A stretch of 32,489 nt of DNA, from the NCBI GenBank assembly GCA_945878835.1, contig CAMCUG010000001.1, positions 1 through 32,489 on the forward strand, read 5' to 3'. The notes beneath the pieces were generated by a model. The model worked only from the letters and a program-made list of their open reading frames with translations. It was not told the origin of the DNA and searched no databases. Made by a program: the position numbers and the translations under genes. The number at the start of each line of letters is the position of its first letter. Positions within the stretch are counted from its first letter, which is position 1. Below are positions 22,569 through 30,515 of the stretch, piece after piece. Source of the stretch: Chryseobacterium gleum. GTDB lineage: Bacteria > Bacteroidota > Bacteroidia > Flavobacteriales_D > Sanyastnellaceae.

Positions 22569-22859
22569 TTACTGCTTTTCCTTATTTTTTTCAATCTGGT
22601 GCTTCAGCGCATCAACAGCCAAATCCGTAGCTTCTTCGAATGTCTTGCATTGCTTTTTTGCAAAGAGCTCTTTTCCAGGTACTTTTAGTATTATTTCCGT
22701 GATTTTGTTCTCCTGATCGGCATTTTTATCCAATCGTAATAAAATTTCAGCTTTATGTATCCCCGGATGAAAAACACCTAACTTTTTTGTTTTCTCCTCA
22801 ACGAATTCGATCAACTTTAAGTCGGCGTCGAAATGAATACTTTGAACTGTGATTTGCAT
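22569..22859 (-). CDS. hpf: Ribosome hibernation promoting factor, short HPF/RaiA type
   Basis: The protein has 96 residues of the HPF/YfiA family, which binds the decoding centre of idle 30S subunits and protects ribosomes in slow growth. The beta-alpha-beta-beta-beta-alpha pattern is visible: MQITVQSIHFDADLKLIEFVEEKTKKL, ILLRLDKN, KITEIILKVPGKELFAKKQCKTFEEATDLAVDALKHQIEKNKEK. It lacks the long C-terminal dimerisation domain, so it is a short form. It begins five bases after the xerC stop and is probably translationally coupled. Its position before the tRNA-tuf cluster links ribosome storage and ribosome production genes. Confidence 0.93.
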   Translation of the reverse strand: MQITVQSIHFDADLKLIEFVEEKTKKLGVFHPGIHKAEILLRLDKNADQENKITEIILKVPGKELFAKKQCKTFEEATDLAVDALKHQIEKNKEKQ

Positions 22860-22864
22860 AGCGA

Positions 22865-23755
22865 TTAGTTTTTAGGTGATTTATTTTCTCTTGGGTGCAA
22901 ATGAGAATGGATACGTTTCAAACGATCGGTGCTCAAATGGGTGTATACTTGCGTGGCAGCTAAATTAGCATGACCTAAGATTTCTTTGATGTGATTCAAA
23001 TCGGCCCCGTTGTTCAGCATGTGAGTAGCAAAACTATGGCGCAAAACGTGAGGACTTTTTTTCTTCTGAGTCGTAACAAGCGATAAGGAGGATTTAACCC
23101 TTCTATAAAAGCTCGACCTACTTAACGGTCGTCCCTTTTCGTTCTGAAACAATGCAGCTTCACTGTTAATTAATTGAGCCGAGCTCATATGCAATTTTAA
23201 CTTTTGAATCATTTCTTCGTTAACGGGCACATACCTGACTTTGTTTCGCTTGCCTAAAACTTTTATTTGCCCCATTCCAAAGTCAATATCACGATGCCGA
23301 AGTCCCATCATCTCGGATAGGCGAATTCCAGTTTCGTAAAACAGTTGAATCATCAGCGCATTAACTTTTTCGGAATAACTGTCTGTATCGTCGAGCCGAT
23401 ACAAATCGAGCCCTTGCTGTTCTTGCAGTGTTTCAGGCAAGCGGGAGGGACGTTTAGGCTTCGTAACTCCTTTTGATGGATTAATTTCAATCTCCTTCCG
23501 CTTCATTAAAAATCGAAACCAAGCGTTGAGCGCAGATAATTTACGATGAATGCTCCGCTCCGAAATATCCTGAATCATTAACTCACTTATCCAACTTCGA
23601 ATATGCGTGGTTTGCACATTTGCAACATCGGCAATCTCAAATTGGACGAGCATGAATTCTTCGAATTGACCTATATCACTGCGGTAAGCCGAAACTGTAT
23701 GAACAGAAGACCGCTTTTCGCTGGTTAAGTATTCAAAGAATGGAGTAGTGTTCAC
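22865..23755 (-). CDS. xerC: Tyrosine recombinase XerC-like (GTG start)
   Basis: The protein has 296 residues. The N-terminal SAM-like domain (about 1-100, with SEKRSSVHTVSAYRSDIGQFEEFM) and the catalytic domain are complete. Expected catalytic residues are R145 (ETGIRLSEM), K169 (LGKRNK), H236 and R239 (HVLRHSFATHML), H262 (LGHANLAATQVYTHL) and Y271. XerC/XerD resolve chromosome dimers at dif; one of the two is expected per genome in this role, and the genomic position after rpsU and before hpf is typical for Bacteroidota. It is therefore a housekeeping recombinase rather than a phage integrase, and no attachment site is seen. The start is GTG at 23755, only five bases after the T-tract of the rpsU terminator, so the leader is practically that hairpin. 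Confidence 0.9.
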   Translation of the reverse strand: MNTTPFFEYLTSEKRSSVHTVSAYRSDIGQFEEFMLVQFEIADVANVQTTHIRSWISELMIQDISERSIHRKLSALNAWFRFLMKRKEIEINPSKGVTKPKRPSRLPETLQEQQGLDLYRLDDTDSYSEKVNALMIQLFYETGIRLSEMMGLRHRDIDFGMGQIKVLGKRNKVRYVPVNEEMIQKLKLHMSSAQLINSEAALFQNEKGRPLSRSSFYRRVKSSLSLVTTQKKKSPHVLRHSFATHMLNNGADLNHIKEILGHANLAATQVYTHLSTDRLKRIHSHLHPRENKSPKN

Positions 23756-23761
23756 TTGGTG

Positions 23762-23796
23762 AAAATAAAAAAGGTCTTGGATTAACCCAAGACCTT
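23762..23796 (-). terminator. Terminator of rpsU, directly before xerC
   Basis: AAGGTCTTGG (23771-23780), a six-base loop and CCAAGACCTT (23787-23796) form a perfect 10-bp stem, followed on the minus strand by TTTTTTATTTT. Confidence 0.85.
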
Positions 23797-23818
23797 TGAT
23801 AAATATTGTTCAATTCAA

Positions 23819-24013
23819 TTAAGAATTCTCTTCACGCTTCATTGCAGCAATGTAAACAGCATGTTTCATTTCGTCACGACGACGAACACTTTTCTTAGTG
23901 AATTGTTGACGAGCACGCAATTCTTTTACAACACCTGTTCTTTCAAATTTCTTTTTGAACTTTTTAAGTGCCTTGTCTATGCTTTCGCCTTCTTTTACTG
24001 GAATAATTAACAT
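23819..24013 (-). CDS. rpsU: 30S ribosomal protein S21 (bS21)
   Basis: The protein has 64 residues: MLIIPVKEGESIDKALKKFKKKFERTGVVKELRARQQFTKKSVRRR, then a basic tail. It lies near the 3' end of 16S rRNA and in Bacteroidota is reported to help hide the anti-Shine-Dalgarno sequence. It stands alone between its own promoter (24042-24071) and a strong terminator, so it can be a separate short transcript with possible read-through into xerC-hpf. Its leader (28 bases after the -7 element) has no GGAGG; the nearest purine tract is AAAGA before the ATG. Confidence 0.97.
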   Translation of the reverse strand: MLIIPVKEGESIDKALKKFKKKFERTGVVKELRARQQFTKKSVRRRDEMKHAVYIAAMKREENS

Positions 24014-24041
24014 GTCTTTACTGTTTCTTTAATTGGGCGAC

Positions 24042-24071
24042 AAAAGTAATGAACTTTTCCCATTCTCCAAA
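24042..24071 (-). promoter_or_regulatory. Promoter of rpsU
   Basis: On the minus strand TTTG (24068-24071), an 18-base spacer and TACTTTTG (24042-24049), a perfect TAnnTTTG. The -33 element begins right at the end of the acyl-CoA dehydrogenase gene. Confidence 0.7.
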
Positions 24072-24073
24072 TC

Positions 24074-25213
24074 TTATTTAAGAATTTCTCTAGAAATTAC
24101 TATTTTTTGGATTTCCGAGGTGCCTTCACCAATGGTACAGAGCTTTGAATCGCGGTAAAACTTTTCTACAGGGAAGTCTTTCGTATAGCCATACCCACCA
24201 AAAATCTGAACGGCCTCGGTCGACACTCTAACAGCGACTTCAGAGGCATAATATTTTGCCATTGCAGATTCCTTAGTAAGTTTCTTTTTACTGTTTTTCA
24301 AATGAGCAGCCTGTAGCAAAAGCAATTCCGCAGCCTCAATGTCAGTTCGCATATCAGCAATTTTAAATGCGATGGCTTGGAATTGTGAAATAGGTTTCCC
24401 AAATTGCTCTCTTTCTTTTGAATACTGAACGGCGGCTTCGTAAGCACCTTTCGCAATTCCTAGTGAAAGGGCTCCAATGCTAATTCTCCCTCCATCTAAA
24501 ATCTTCATAGCTTGGCTGAATCCTTCGCCAACCTTTCCCAATATTTGACTTTCGTGAATTCGGCAATCTTCAAAAATTAGTTCTGCCGTTTCTGAGGCAC
24601 GCATTCCTAATTTATTTTCCTTCTTTCCTCCGCTGAATCCCGGTGTATTTCTTTCAACAACAAATGCTGTTATCCCATGAGAATCTAGCAGATCACCTGT
24701 TCTTACAAGTACCACAGCTACTTCTCCGCTAATGCCATGTGTAATCCAGTTTTTAGTGCCGTTAACGATCCAGTATTCTCCGTCTTTAACAGCAGTGCAC
24801 TTCATGCGCATAGCGTCAGAGCCGGTATTCGCTTCGGTTAATCCCCATGCACCTACCCATTCGCCTGAGGCCAATTTTGGAAGATACTTTTGCTTTTGTT
24901 CTTCGTTTCCGAATTCTAAAATATGATTGGTGCAAAGCGAATTGTGCGCAGCAACACTGAGTCCAATAGATCCGCAAACTTTTGAAATTTCAACGATACA
25001 TGCGATGTACTCGTAATAACCTAATCCAGCTCCGCCATATGCAGATGGCACGAGCACGCCCATAAGGCCAAGCTCACCCATTTTACGAAACAATTCTTTT
25101 GGGAAAATTTGTTCTTCGTCCCAGCGCATGACATGCGGTCTGATTTCTTTTTCAGCGAAGTCACGCACCATTTGCGAGATCATTGCTTCGCTTTCTTCTT
25201 GTTTGAAGTTCAT
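24074..25213 (-). CDS. Acyl-CoA dehydrogenase (short-chain type)
   Basis: The protein has 379 residues, the usual length. This FAD flavoenzyme makes the alpha-beta double bond in acyl-CoA during fatty acid or branched-chain amino acid breakdown and passes electrons to ETF. Visible parts are the N-terminal helical domain (AEKEIRPHVMRWDEEQIFPKELF), the middle beta domain with WGLTEANTGSDAMRMKCTA (about 123-141) and NGTKNWITHG, and the C-terminal helical domain with REQFGKPISQFQAIAFKIADM, VQIFGGYGYTKDFPVEKFYRDSK and GEGTSEIQKIVI. The Glu in GEGTSEIQ is the expected catalytic base, in the position used by butyryl-CoA dehydrogenase rather than the isovaleryl position. Substrate length is not certain. 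No other beta-oxidation gene is adjacent. Its promoter lies inside the end of apt. Confidence 0.93.
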   Translation of the reverse strand: MNFKQEESEAMISQMVRDFAEKEIRPHVMRWDEEQIFPKELFRKMGELGLMGVLVPSAYGGAGLGYYEYIACIVEISKVCGSIGLSVAAHNSLCTNHILEFGNEEQKQKYLPKLASGEWVGAWGLTEANTGSDAMRMKCTAVKDGEYWIVNGTKNWITHGISGEVAVVLVRTGDLLDSHGITAFVVERNTPGFSGGKKENKLGMRASETAELIFEDCRIHESQILGKVGEGFSQAMKILDGGRISIGALSLGIAKGAYEAAVQYSKEREQFGKPISQFQAIAFKIADMRTDIEAAELLLLQAAHLKNSKKKLTKESAMAKYYASEVAVRVSTEAVQIFGGYGYTKDFPVEKFYRDSKLCTIGEGTSEIQKIVISREILK

Positions 25214-25234
25214 GGTTCAGTTATTCTAATTTTT

Positions 25235-25768
25235 TTAATACGATGCAAAAGTATGTATGGTAGCGTTACTCAAACCAATGATTTCTCTTCCTTTTAGAAA
25301 ATTTAATTCCATGAGGAATGAAAAGGCTACTAATTCGGCACCGGTGCTTTTTATTAGCTGGGCTGCTGCATGCGCGGTCCCGCCAGTTGCTAGAACGTCG
25401 TCATGAAGGACAACGCGATCGTTTGATGTTAATGCCGTTTCCTGAATTTCAATCTCGGCATTGCCGTATTCTAACGAATAGGAGATGCTTGAAACAGCCC
25501 CTGGAAGCTTGCCTTTTTTTCTGATGCAAATAAAGGGTATTCCAAGTTCAAGGGCTAGCGGCATTCCCAATAAAAAGCCTCTGCTTTCCATGGCAACTAG
25601 GGCAGTCGGATTGTGCGTTCTGAGTTCCTTGGCCATCTCCAAAACCAACTCTTTAATGAGATTGGCATTTCGGAAAAGAGGTAGAATATCTTTGAAAATT
25701 ACCCCTTCGATCGGGAAATTAGGGATGTCTATAATGAGTTCACGGACTCTTTCCTGAAGTGTTTGCAT
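25235..25768 (-). CDS. apt: Adenine phosphoribosyltransferase
   Basis: The protein has 177 residues from the ATG at 25768, preceded by AAGGA; a longer reading would start at TTG. It joins adenine with PRPP to make AMP in purine salvage. Conserved marks are LIIDIPNFPIEGVIFKDILPLF at the N-terminus, VAMESRGFLLGMPLALELGIPFICIRKKGKLPG in the middle, and the PRPP loop VVLHDDVLATGGTAHAA (about 122-138). The end FLKGREIIG is also typical of Apt. Its start lies 29 bases inside the end of the ComEA-like gene, so the two are probably co-transcribed and coupled. Confidence 0.95.
   Translation of the reverse strand: MQTLQERVRELIIDIPNFPIEGVIFKDILPLFRNANLIKELVLEMAKELRTHNPTALVAMESRGFLLGMPLALELGIPFICIRKKGKLPGAVSSISYSLEYGNAEIEIQETALTSNDRVVLHDDVLATGGTAHAAAQLIKSTGAELVAFSFLMELNFLKGREIIGLSNATIHTFASY
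25246..25274 (-). promoter_or_regulatory. Promoter of the acyl-CoA dehydrogenase gene inside apt
   Basis: On the minus strand TTTG (25271-25274), a 17-base spacer and TACTTTTG (25246-25253), a perfect TAnnTTTG, lie within the last codons of apt, 32 bases before the ATG. Confidence 0.55.
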
Positions 25769-26375
25769 AAGATTGAAAATCCTTCGCAAGATAAGGTTTT
25801 AAACGGTCTTTCGTTTCGTCAGGCAGTGCAATAATTTTATTGAAATCATCTTGGTTTTTAAAGTTTCCGTTATTCTTGCGGAAAAGCACAATTGCTTTTG
25901 CTTCTTTGAAACTCACATAAGGGTGAAGAGCAAGTTCCTCCTCTGATTTGGTGTTAATGCCAAGGGGTTGAATGAGTGAAGTATTTACTTGAAGTGTGGA
26001 ATGAATGCGTTCGAAAATATACTCGGGAAAATGATATATTTCTAAGAGTTGAAAACTATTGGAATATCCACCAAGCTGTTCACGATAAACGAGAATTTTC
26101 GAGATTAAATACCCCGGAATACGCAGCTTTAATAGGTCTGCTGAGTCGGCACTGTTAATTTCAAGCGAGACGATTTGTTCTTTTTGAAAATTTGTATTTT
26201 TCTGAAACTGTGCAGAGTCAATGGTTTCTGATGCAAGTGAATCGTATTGAATAATAATAGTGCTTGTAGGAGAATAGAAAGCGCTTATTTCTTTATAGGT
26301 CAAGTAAAAAATAGCCAGTGAAATCCAAATGAGAATACTCACCCTTTGATCTCTTGAAAGAAAAGAATTTTTCAT
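25740..26375 (-). CDS. ComEA-like helix-hairpin-helix protein
   Basis: I start at the ATG at 26375 (211 residues); the longer reading begins at a TTG that overlaps the promoter -7 element. One membrane segment (about 12-30: VSILIWISLAIFYLTYKEI) anchors the protein in the inner membrane with the rest in the periplasm. Two helix-hairpin-helix units follow a linker: LEINSADSADLLKLRIPGYLISKILVYREQLGGY (about 70-104) and a second from HPYVSFKEAKAIVLFRKNNGNFKNQDDFNKI (about 150-180). ComEA proteins bind incoming double-stranded DNA during natural uptake. Bacteroidota have several HhH proteins of this kind and DNA binding here is inferred from the motif only. The gene overlaps apt by 29 bases. Confidence 0.78.
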   Translation of the reverse strand: MKNSFLSRDQRVSILIWISLAIFYLTYKEISAFYSPTSTIIIQYDSLASETIDSAQFQKNTNFQKEQIVSLEINSADSADLLKLRIPGYLISKILVYREQLGGYSNSFQLLEIYHFPEYIFERIHSTLQVNTSLIQPLGINTKSEEELALHPYVSFKEAKAIVLFRKNNGNFKNQDDFNKIIALPDETKDRLKPYLAKDFQSYANTSGKSP

Positions 26376-26390
26376 GCGTCTTTTTGTTTT

Positions 26391-26422
26391 CAAAGTTCAT
26401 TTTTGAATCAACAATACACAAA
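26391..26422 (-). promoter_or_regulatory. Promoter of the ComEA-like gene
   Basis: On the minus strand TTTG (26419-26422), a 20-base spacer and GAACTTTG (26391-26398), seven of eight matches to TAnnTTTG, 15 bases before the ATG at 26375. Confidence 0.45.
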
Positions 26423-26447
26423 TTGTTCGTATGTGATTTTCATATAA

Positions 26448-26466
26448 ATTCAATCGGAGATTGAAT
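26448..26466 (-). terminator. Possible weak terminator after the lectin/T9SS gene
   Basis: ATTCAATC and GATTGAAT form an 8-bp stem with a three-base loop, 78 bases after the stop of the lectin gene. Only a short AT-rich tract follows on the minus strand. Nothing else is seen in the 26399-26544 gap beyond the promoter of the next gene. Confidence 0.3.
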
Positions 26467-26544
26467 CTAAACTTTCACCTGGCCCTACATTAATATAGGT
26501 TTGAAAGAAGAAGTTGTTATGCCGAAATTTCCTATAACCTTGAA

Positions 26545-28779
26545 TTATCTAGAAAGCACAATGTGCCCATAGATAATCTCGTCGTCTCCGAATTGAGACT
26601 TGTAAAGAATCTTATAAGAATACGCTCCATTGGGGGCGTAATAATCACCACCGCGAACACTGCCAGTCCAGAAGAAGTTCTGCTTGTTTCCTTCGAAAAT
26701 AGGTGCTCCCCAACGATCGAAGATCTTAATTTCTATTTCGTTGAGTTGATCGAAGACAGGAAACCAAACATCGTTTATCCCATCGTTGTTTGGCGTGAAA
26801 CTGTTGGGGACAAAAAGGGTGAATTCACACTTTTCGTAAACAATCTCAATTGTTTCAATTAGCGTTCCACAATAATTCGTTGACGTTAGAGTGTAAGTGC
26901 CTGTTACAGTTGGAATAATTGATGTACTTGTTTCGGATGTACTCCAACTGTATGTTTCAGCTAGATTTTCACCGGCGTTAAGCGTTATTGGAAGGTCAGA
27001 GCAGCGAGTGATAGAATCAGGCAGCACATCCATTGGAGCGTAGTCCATGAAGACATCAATACTATCAAGAGAAATACAAACACCATCATTAACCACAACA
27101 CTATAATTACCAGGAGAGGTAACACTTAGAATCGTCGCAAAACTGCTTGTGCTCCATGTGCCAGGAGCTCCTGCATTTAAACTTAAAAGAGCTCCTTCAC
27201 AAATGGTGGTGTCGTTCCCTAAGTCAACAATGGGAGGGAATTGAAAGGTGATATTCACAGTGTCGGCGCTTATACAACCGAGTGTATTGAGGCTCTGTGA
27301 ATAGAGGCCTGACGAGGTTGTCGTAATCTGATTAGAAATTACACTGGTGTTCCAAAGACCTGTTGAATTCGAATTTATTGTTGCGGTTTCTCCAATGCAA
27401 AGAAATTGATCTTGTCCAAGATATACCGCTGGTGCAGAAATTTCATACGCGATAATACTTTCTGCTGTTGAGCAAAAATCGTTGAACAGCAAGACGGAAT
27501 AATTGCCGCCAGAGGTAATAGGTAAAGTGGATGCTGTCGAGCCGTCAAGGTTCCAACTGAATGCTGTTGCGTTTGACAAGGGGTCGAGAGTAATAATTTG
27601 TCCTGTGCAGAAATAAACACTGTCGGACCAAGTTGCAATTGGATATAGTAATTCAGAAATGATGATCGCGTCGTTCACACTACATATGCCATTGAAAGCG
27701 GTGAATGTATAGGTTCCAGCTCCAGAAATTGTTGGAGTCGTTGTAGTTTGTCCGCTGGTTATTGAGCCTGTATTAGTTGTCCAGATCATGTTGGTATATG
27801 CACCGGAAACTTGAGCGTTGAGAGTCAAAACGCTGTTGTCGCAAACGATAGAATCAGCAGGGACGGATATTACCGGGTAGGGGATTGTAGTAGCTAAAAC
27901 GGAATATTGATGAGGTATTCCGCACAGGTCAGAATACGAAATGGTGAATGTGGTGTCTGAGGACAATATTGCAGTGATGGTTGCTGCATTTGGATTGTTG
28001 ATGATGCCAGCGGGTTCCCACTGAATATTTGATGCAGCATTTGCAGGTGCATTCAAAGTTAAAATACTGCCTTCACATATTGGTTGAGGCGGAACCAAAG
28101 GGTTTACGCTGCTTGGAAGACAAACCGTCTGTAAATTATTTAACCCTCCTGTGCTTCCTGCAAAACCATAGTAAACAATTGGGTTTCCTAAGAATATACT
28201 GTTGACCATGTCAATGGTTGCACTTAATCGGAGGCTGCAATCGAAGTAGCAACTGAAAGTCATTGTTGGAGCATTCCATACCATGCGCACTTGGTGGCTA
28301 GTATTGTCCTCAATATTAGCATTTGTTGCATTGGCTTGAACGGGTCCAGCGAGGTTGTTCGCGGAGCCATGATTAACAACACCGTTTTTCATGAAAGCAA
28401 TGTGATCGTACCACGGGTCTGAGTTTGGACTTGCATTCTGGTAAGAATCAAACTCGACAGCGAATCCAGTAGGCAAGCCTTCGAATCCCATTCCTCCACC
28501 ACCAATTCCTAAAACGTTGGTTCCGGCTGGCTGAAGGATGAAACAATTCCCGTCAGCCCCTCCATCGTTTGCTCCGAAACTCATTGTGAAATTTAAGTCA
28601 AAGCTCTGCGTTAAATTTATGGTTGAAGTAGACCAAACCGAGCCGTTTTGGGTATTGAAGGCGGGGGTAAGTGTGAAGCAATTCCCACCAGTCGAAAAGG
28701 CGCTACCATTTGTAACAAACTGTCCGAAGGTAGTTATAGTGAAAAGTACAAAAACAAATACAGCAAGTGTAAATCGCAT
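26545..28779 (-). CDS. Surface protein with L-type lectin domain and T9SS type B sorting domain
   Basis: The protein has 744 residues. A signal peptide (MRFTLAVFVFVLFTITTFGQ) is followed by a bacterial L-type lectin domain (about 22-220: NFTMSFGANDGGADGNCFIL, IGGGGMGFEGLPTGFAVEFDSYQN, DPWYDHIAFM, VRMVWNAPTMTFSCYFDC and IVYYGFAGSTGG). The middle (about 225-650) is a chain of Ig-like repeats with the pattern V.LG.D..IC.G...LNA, seen at least three times (YLGQDQFLCIGETATI, DLGNDTTICEGALLSL, and a degenerate copy at RCSDLPITLNA). The C-terminus (about 655-744: FVPNSFTPNNDGINDVW, IEIKIFDRWG, PNGAYSYKILYK) is the gliding-motility-associated type B sorting domain (CHU_C). It is predicted to be exported by T9SS and to bind carbohydrate at the cell surface, as an adhesin or in polysaccharide capture. 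The candidate -7 element TACTTTCG (28784-28791) is four bases from the ATG. Confidence 0.9.
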   Translation of the reverse strand: MRFTLAVFVFVLFTITTFGQFVTNGSAFSTGGNCFTLTPAFNTQNGSVWSTSTINLTQSFDLNFTMSFGANDGGADGNCFILQPAGTNVLGIGGGGMGFEGLPTGFAVEFDSYQNASPNSDPWYDHIAFMKNGVVNHGSANNLAGPVQANATNANIEDNTSHQVRMVWNAPTMTFSCYFDCSLRLSATIDMVNSIFLGNPIVYYGFAGSTGGLNNLQTVCLPSSVNPLVPPQPICEGSILTLNAPANAASNIQWEPAGIINNPNAATITAILSSDTTFTISYSDLCGIPHQYSVLATTIPYPVISVPADSIVCDNSVLTLNAQVSGAYTNMIWTTNTGSITSGQTTTTPTISGAGTYTFTAFNGICSVNDAIIISELLYPIATWSDSVYFCTGQIITLDPLSNATAFSWNLDGSTASTLPITSGGNYSVLLFNDFCSTAESIIAYEISAPAVYLGQDQFLCIGETATINSNSTGLWNTSVISNQITTTSSGLYSQSLNTLGCISADTVNITFQFPPIVDLGNDTTICEGALLSLNAGAPGTWSTSSFATILSVTSPGNYSVVVNDGVCISLDSIDVFMDYAPMDVLPDSITRCSDLPITLNAGENLAETYSWSTSETSTSIIPTVTGTYTLTSTNYCGTLIETIEIVYEKCEFTLFVPNSFTPNNDGINDVWFPVFDQLNEIEIKIFDRWGAPIFEGNKQNFFWTGSVRGGDYYAPNGAYSYKILYKSQFGDDEIIYGHIVLSR

Positions 28780-28807
28780 TTCCCGAAAGTACGATGTTTT
28801 TAGAATA

Positions 28808-28839
28808 ATAAAATAAAGCCCTCTATTGAGGGCTTTATT
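28808..28839 (-). terminator. Terminator after tRNA-Val
   Basis: AATAAAGCCCTC (28812-28823), loop TATT and GAGGGCTTTATT (28828-28839) form a perfect 12-bp stem; the minus strand continues T-rich. It begins four bases after the tRNA. Confidence 0.8.
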
Positions 28840-28842
28840 AAG

Positions 28843-28917
28843 TGGGAATTACTGGGTTCGAACCAGTGACCCTCTGCTTGTAAGGCAGATGCTCTGAACC
28901 AGCTGAGCTAAACTCCC
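28843..28917 (-). tRNA. tRNA-Val (anticodon TAC)
   Basis: The acceptor arms GGGAGTT/AATTCCC pair with one G-T, with discriminator A. The anticodon stem TCTGC/GCAGA holds CTTACAA, giving TAC. The T-arm is CTGG TTCGAAC CCAG. No CCA is encoded. It stands alone with its own terminator. Confidence 0.95.
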
Positions 28918-28970
28918 TTCCGTTTTCAGGATTGCAAATATAGATAGTGAATCTGATTCTCCAAAAAAAA

Positions 28971-29405
28971 TTATACGTTTTCTTCCGATTCGTCTTCAGC
29001 GGAAGCTTCAGAAGTATCGAAATCAAGCATATCACGACTTTTTAAAAGTCCATACCAGCTAAATAATTTCTTGATATCGCTGTCGTAAACACGATCCTCA
29101 TCAAAGTCAGGAAGAACTTTTCTGAATTCTTCGCGCAACGCTGGGCCAGACAAACTACTTGAAGGACCTTCAGCTTCCGCATAAATATTTTTCATGTTTA
29201 AAAGCACTTGCTTTAACGTCACATCTTCCTCATAGGTGAACATGCTAATGTCGGCCAAGGTACTTACACGCTGGGTGCTTAGGATTGGCTGACGCTTTCC
29301 GTCAACTAATGATTCTGCGACCACGGCTACTTTACCTGCCGACAACACTTTGAACAATCCGGATTTTCCAGATACTGAAATAATTTTTTCTAACTCTGTT
29401 GCCAT
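28971..29405 (-). CDS. DUF5606 domain protein
   Basis: The protein has 144 residues, cytoplasmic. It matches the Bacteroidota-specific DUF5606 family: LEKIISVSGKSGLFKVLSAGKVAVVAESLVDGKRQPI (about 5-41), then STLADISMFTYEEDVTLKQVLLNMK, and the DFDEDRVYDSDIKKLFSWYGLL segment (about 98-119), followed by a variable acidic tail rich in Glu and Ser. The N-terminal part looks like a small SH3-like barrel; the function is unknown. It is divergent from ansA. Its promoter (29426-29458) is of the standard type, with a 20-base leader that includes TGGAGG-like purines on the other strand only, so no Shine-Dalgarno sequence. Confidence 0.8.
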   Translation of the reverse strand: MATELEKIISVSGKSGLFKVLSAGKVAVVAESLVDGKRQPILSTQRVSTLADISMFTYEEDVTLKQVLLNMKNIYAEAEGPSSSLSGPALREEFRKVLPDFDEDRVYDSDIKKLFSWYGLLKSRDMLDFDTSEASAEDESEENV

Positions 29406-29425
29406 ACTTATTTTTTGAATGGAGG

Positions 29426-29458
29426 CAAATCTAATCAGTTCGAATAGAAAATTATCAA
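29426..29458 (-). promoter_or_regulatory. Promoter of the DUF5606 gene
   Basis: On the minus strand TTG (29456-29458), a 22-base spacer and TAGATTTG (29426-29433), a perfect TAnnTTTG, 20 bases before the ATG. Confidence 0.55.
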
Positions 29459-29492
29459 TTCGATGTATAATTTTTCTCTCTAACTTGGCCTC

Positions 29493-30515
29493 ATGAATGC
29501 AAACATTCTTATTCTTTATGCCGGAGGGACCATTGGTATGTGGGAAGATTCCGCAACTGGCACCCTTGTTCCACTTGATCTTAAAGATTTAAATAAGTAC
29601 CTTCCCGAGATTCAAGGGTTGAACGTGACCTATGAAGGAATTTCTCTGAAAACGCCCATGGATAGCGCTGAATTAACACCAACTGTTTGGACTGAATTGG
29701 TTGAAATCATTGAAACCAACTATGCGTCGTTCGATGGTTTTGTTATCCTCCACGGCACAGATACAATGGCTTACACCGCTTCGGCTTTGAGTTTTATGAT
29801 TCAGGGTTTGAATAAGCCAATTATTCTAACCGGATCGCAATTACCACTGGGAAGACTTCGCACAGATGGAAGAGAGAATTTTATTACAGCTATAGAAATT
29901 GCTTCGACAAGAAAAAACAATGAGCCGATGGTGCAAGAAGTGGCCATTTGTTTTGGAGAACGTCTCATGCGTGGCAATCGCAGCTGGAAAGCAAACACAG
30001 AAATCTTTGACGCGTTCGACTCTCCGAATTATGACAACCTGGCTACCATTGGAACACATATTATTTTCAATGAGCAAATTCTTTTTCGTTCTAATAGACC
30101 GTTGACCTTTACAAAAGAAATGACGGAAGGTGTTGGTGTGTTGAAATTATATCCTGGTATTCTTCCTTCTTCTATTGCCTACGCATTGGCTCGTCCGAAT
30201 ATGAAGGTTTGCATTATTGAGTCCTTCGGTGCAGGGAATGTCCCTCGTAATGCAGAGTTTTTAAATGTGTTCAAGGAAGCCGTTGAAAGGGGTGTTTCAA
30301 TAATCAACATTTCTCAATGCAGAAGGGGAAGAGTAGATGAGCGACTATATAAAACTGGAAAGGCCTTCGCAGAAGTTGGGGCTATTTTCGGAAATGACCT
30401 GACTTTTGAAGCTGCCATAACCAAGAGTATGTTCTTGTTGGCACAAGGATTATCTGGAGACGATTTCCGTAAGGCACTGCTAGAAAATATCGCAGGTGAG
30501 TTAAGTGTAAATTAA
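29493..30515 (+). CDS. ansA: Type I L-asparaginase
   Basis: The protein has 340 residues, without a signal peptide, so cytoplasmic. It hydrolyses asparagine to aspartate and ammonia. The two catalytic threonines are visible: T13 in YAGGTIGM and T89 in HGTDTMAYTASALSF, with D90. Other conserved marks are PIILTGSQLPLGRLRTDGREN (about 109-129), SWKANTEIFDAFDSPNY (substrate-binding flap) and the C-terminal IIESFGAGNVP. The motif pattern and length fit the AnsA rather than the periplasmic AnsB type. TAACTTGG at 29481-29488 is a possible -7 element only four bases from the ATG. The stop codon overlaps that of the opposing tatD gene by four bases. Confidence 0.93.
   Translation: MNANILILYAGGTIGMWEDSATGTLVPLDLKDLNKYLPEIQGLNVTYEGISLKTPMDSAELTPTVWTELVEIIETNYASFDGFVILHGTDTMAYTASALSFMIQGLNKPIILTGSQLPLGRLRTDGRENFITAIEIASTRKNNEPMVQEVAICFGERLMRGNRSWKANTEIFDAFDSPNYDNLATIGTHIIFNEQILFRSNRPLTFTKEMTEGVGVLKLYPGILPSSIAYALARPNMKVCIIESFGAGNVPRNAEFLNVFKEAVERGVSIINISQCRRGRVDERLYKTGKAFAEVGAIFGNDLTFEAAITKSMFLLAQGLSGDDFRKALLENIAGELSVN

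Noticed and set aside
22865..23755. Tyrosine recombinase as sign of an integrated element next to tRNA genes
   Set aside because: The gene lies in the conserved rpsU-xerC-hpf-tRNA-tuf order, no repeated tRNA 3' end or cargo genes are present, so it is the housekeeping recombinase.
26399..26544. A small RNA or gene in the gap between the lectin gene and the ComEA-like gene
   Set aside because: Only a weak hairpin and promoter elements are visible; no frame or strong structure is supported.
28838..29035. 65-codon minus-strand frame over tRNA-Val
   Set aside because: It reads through the tRNA-Val gene and its flanks; the tRNA is well supported.
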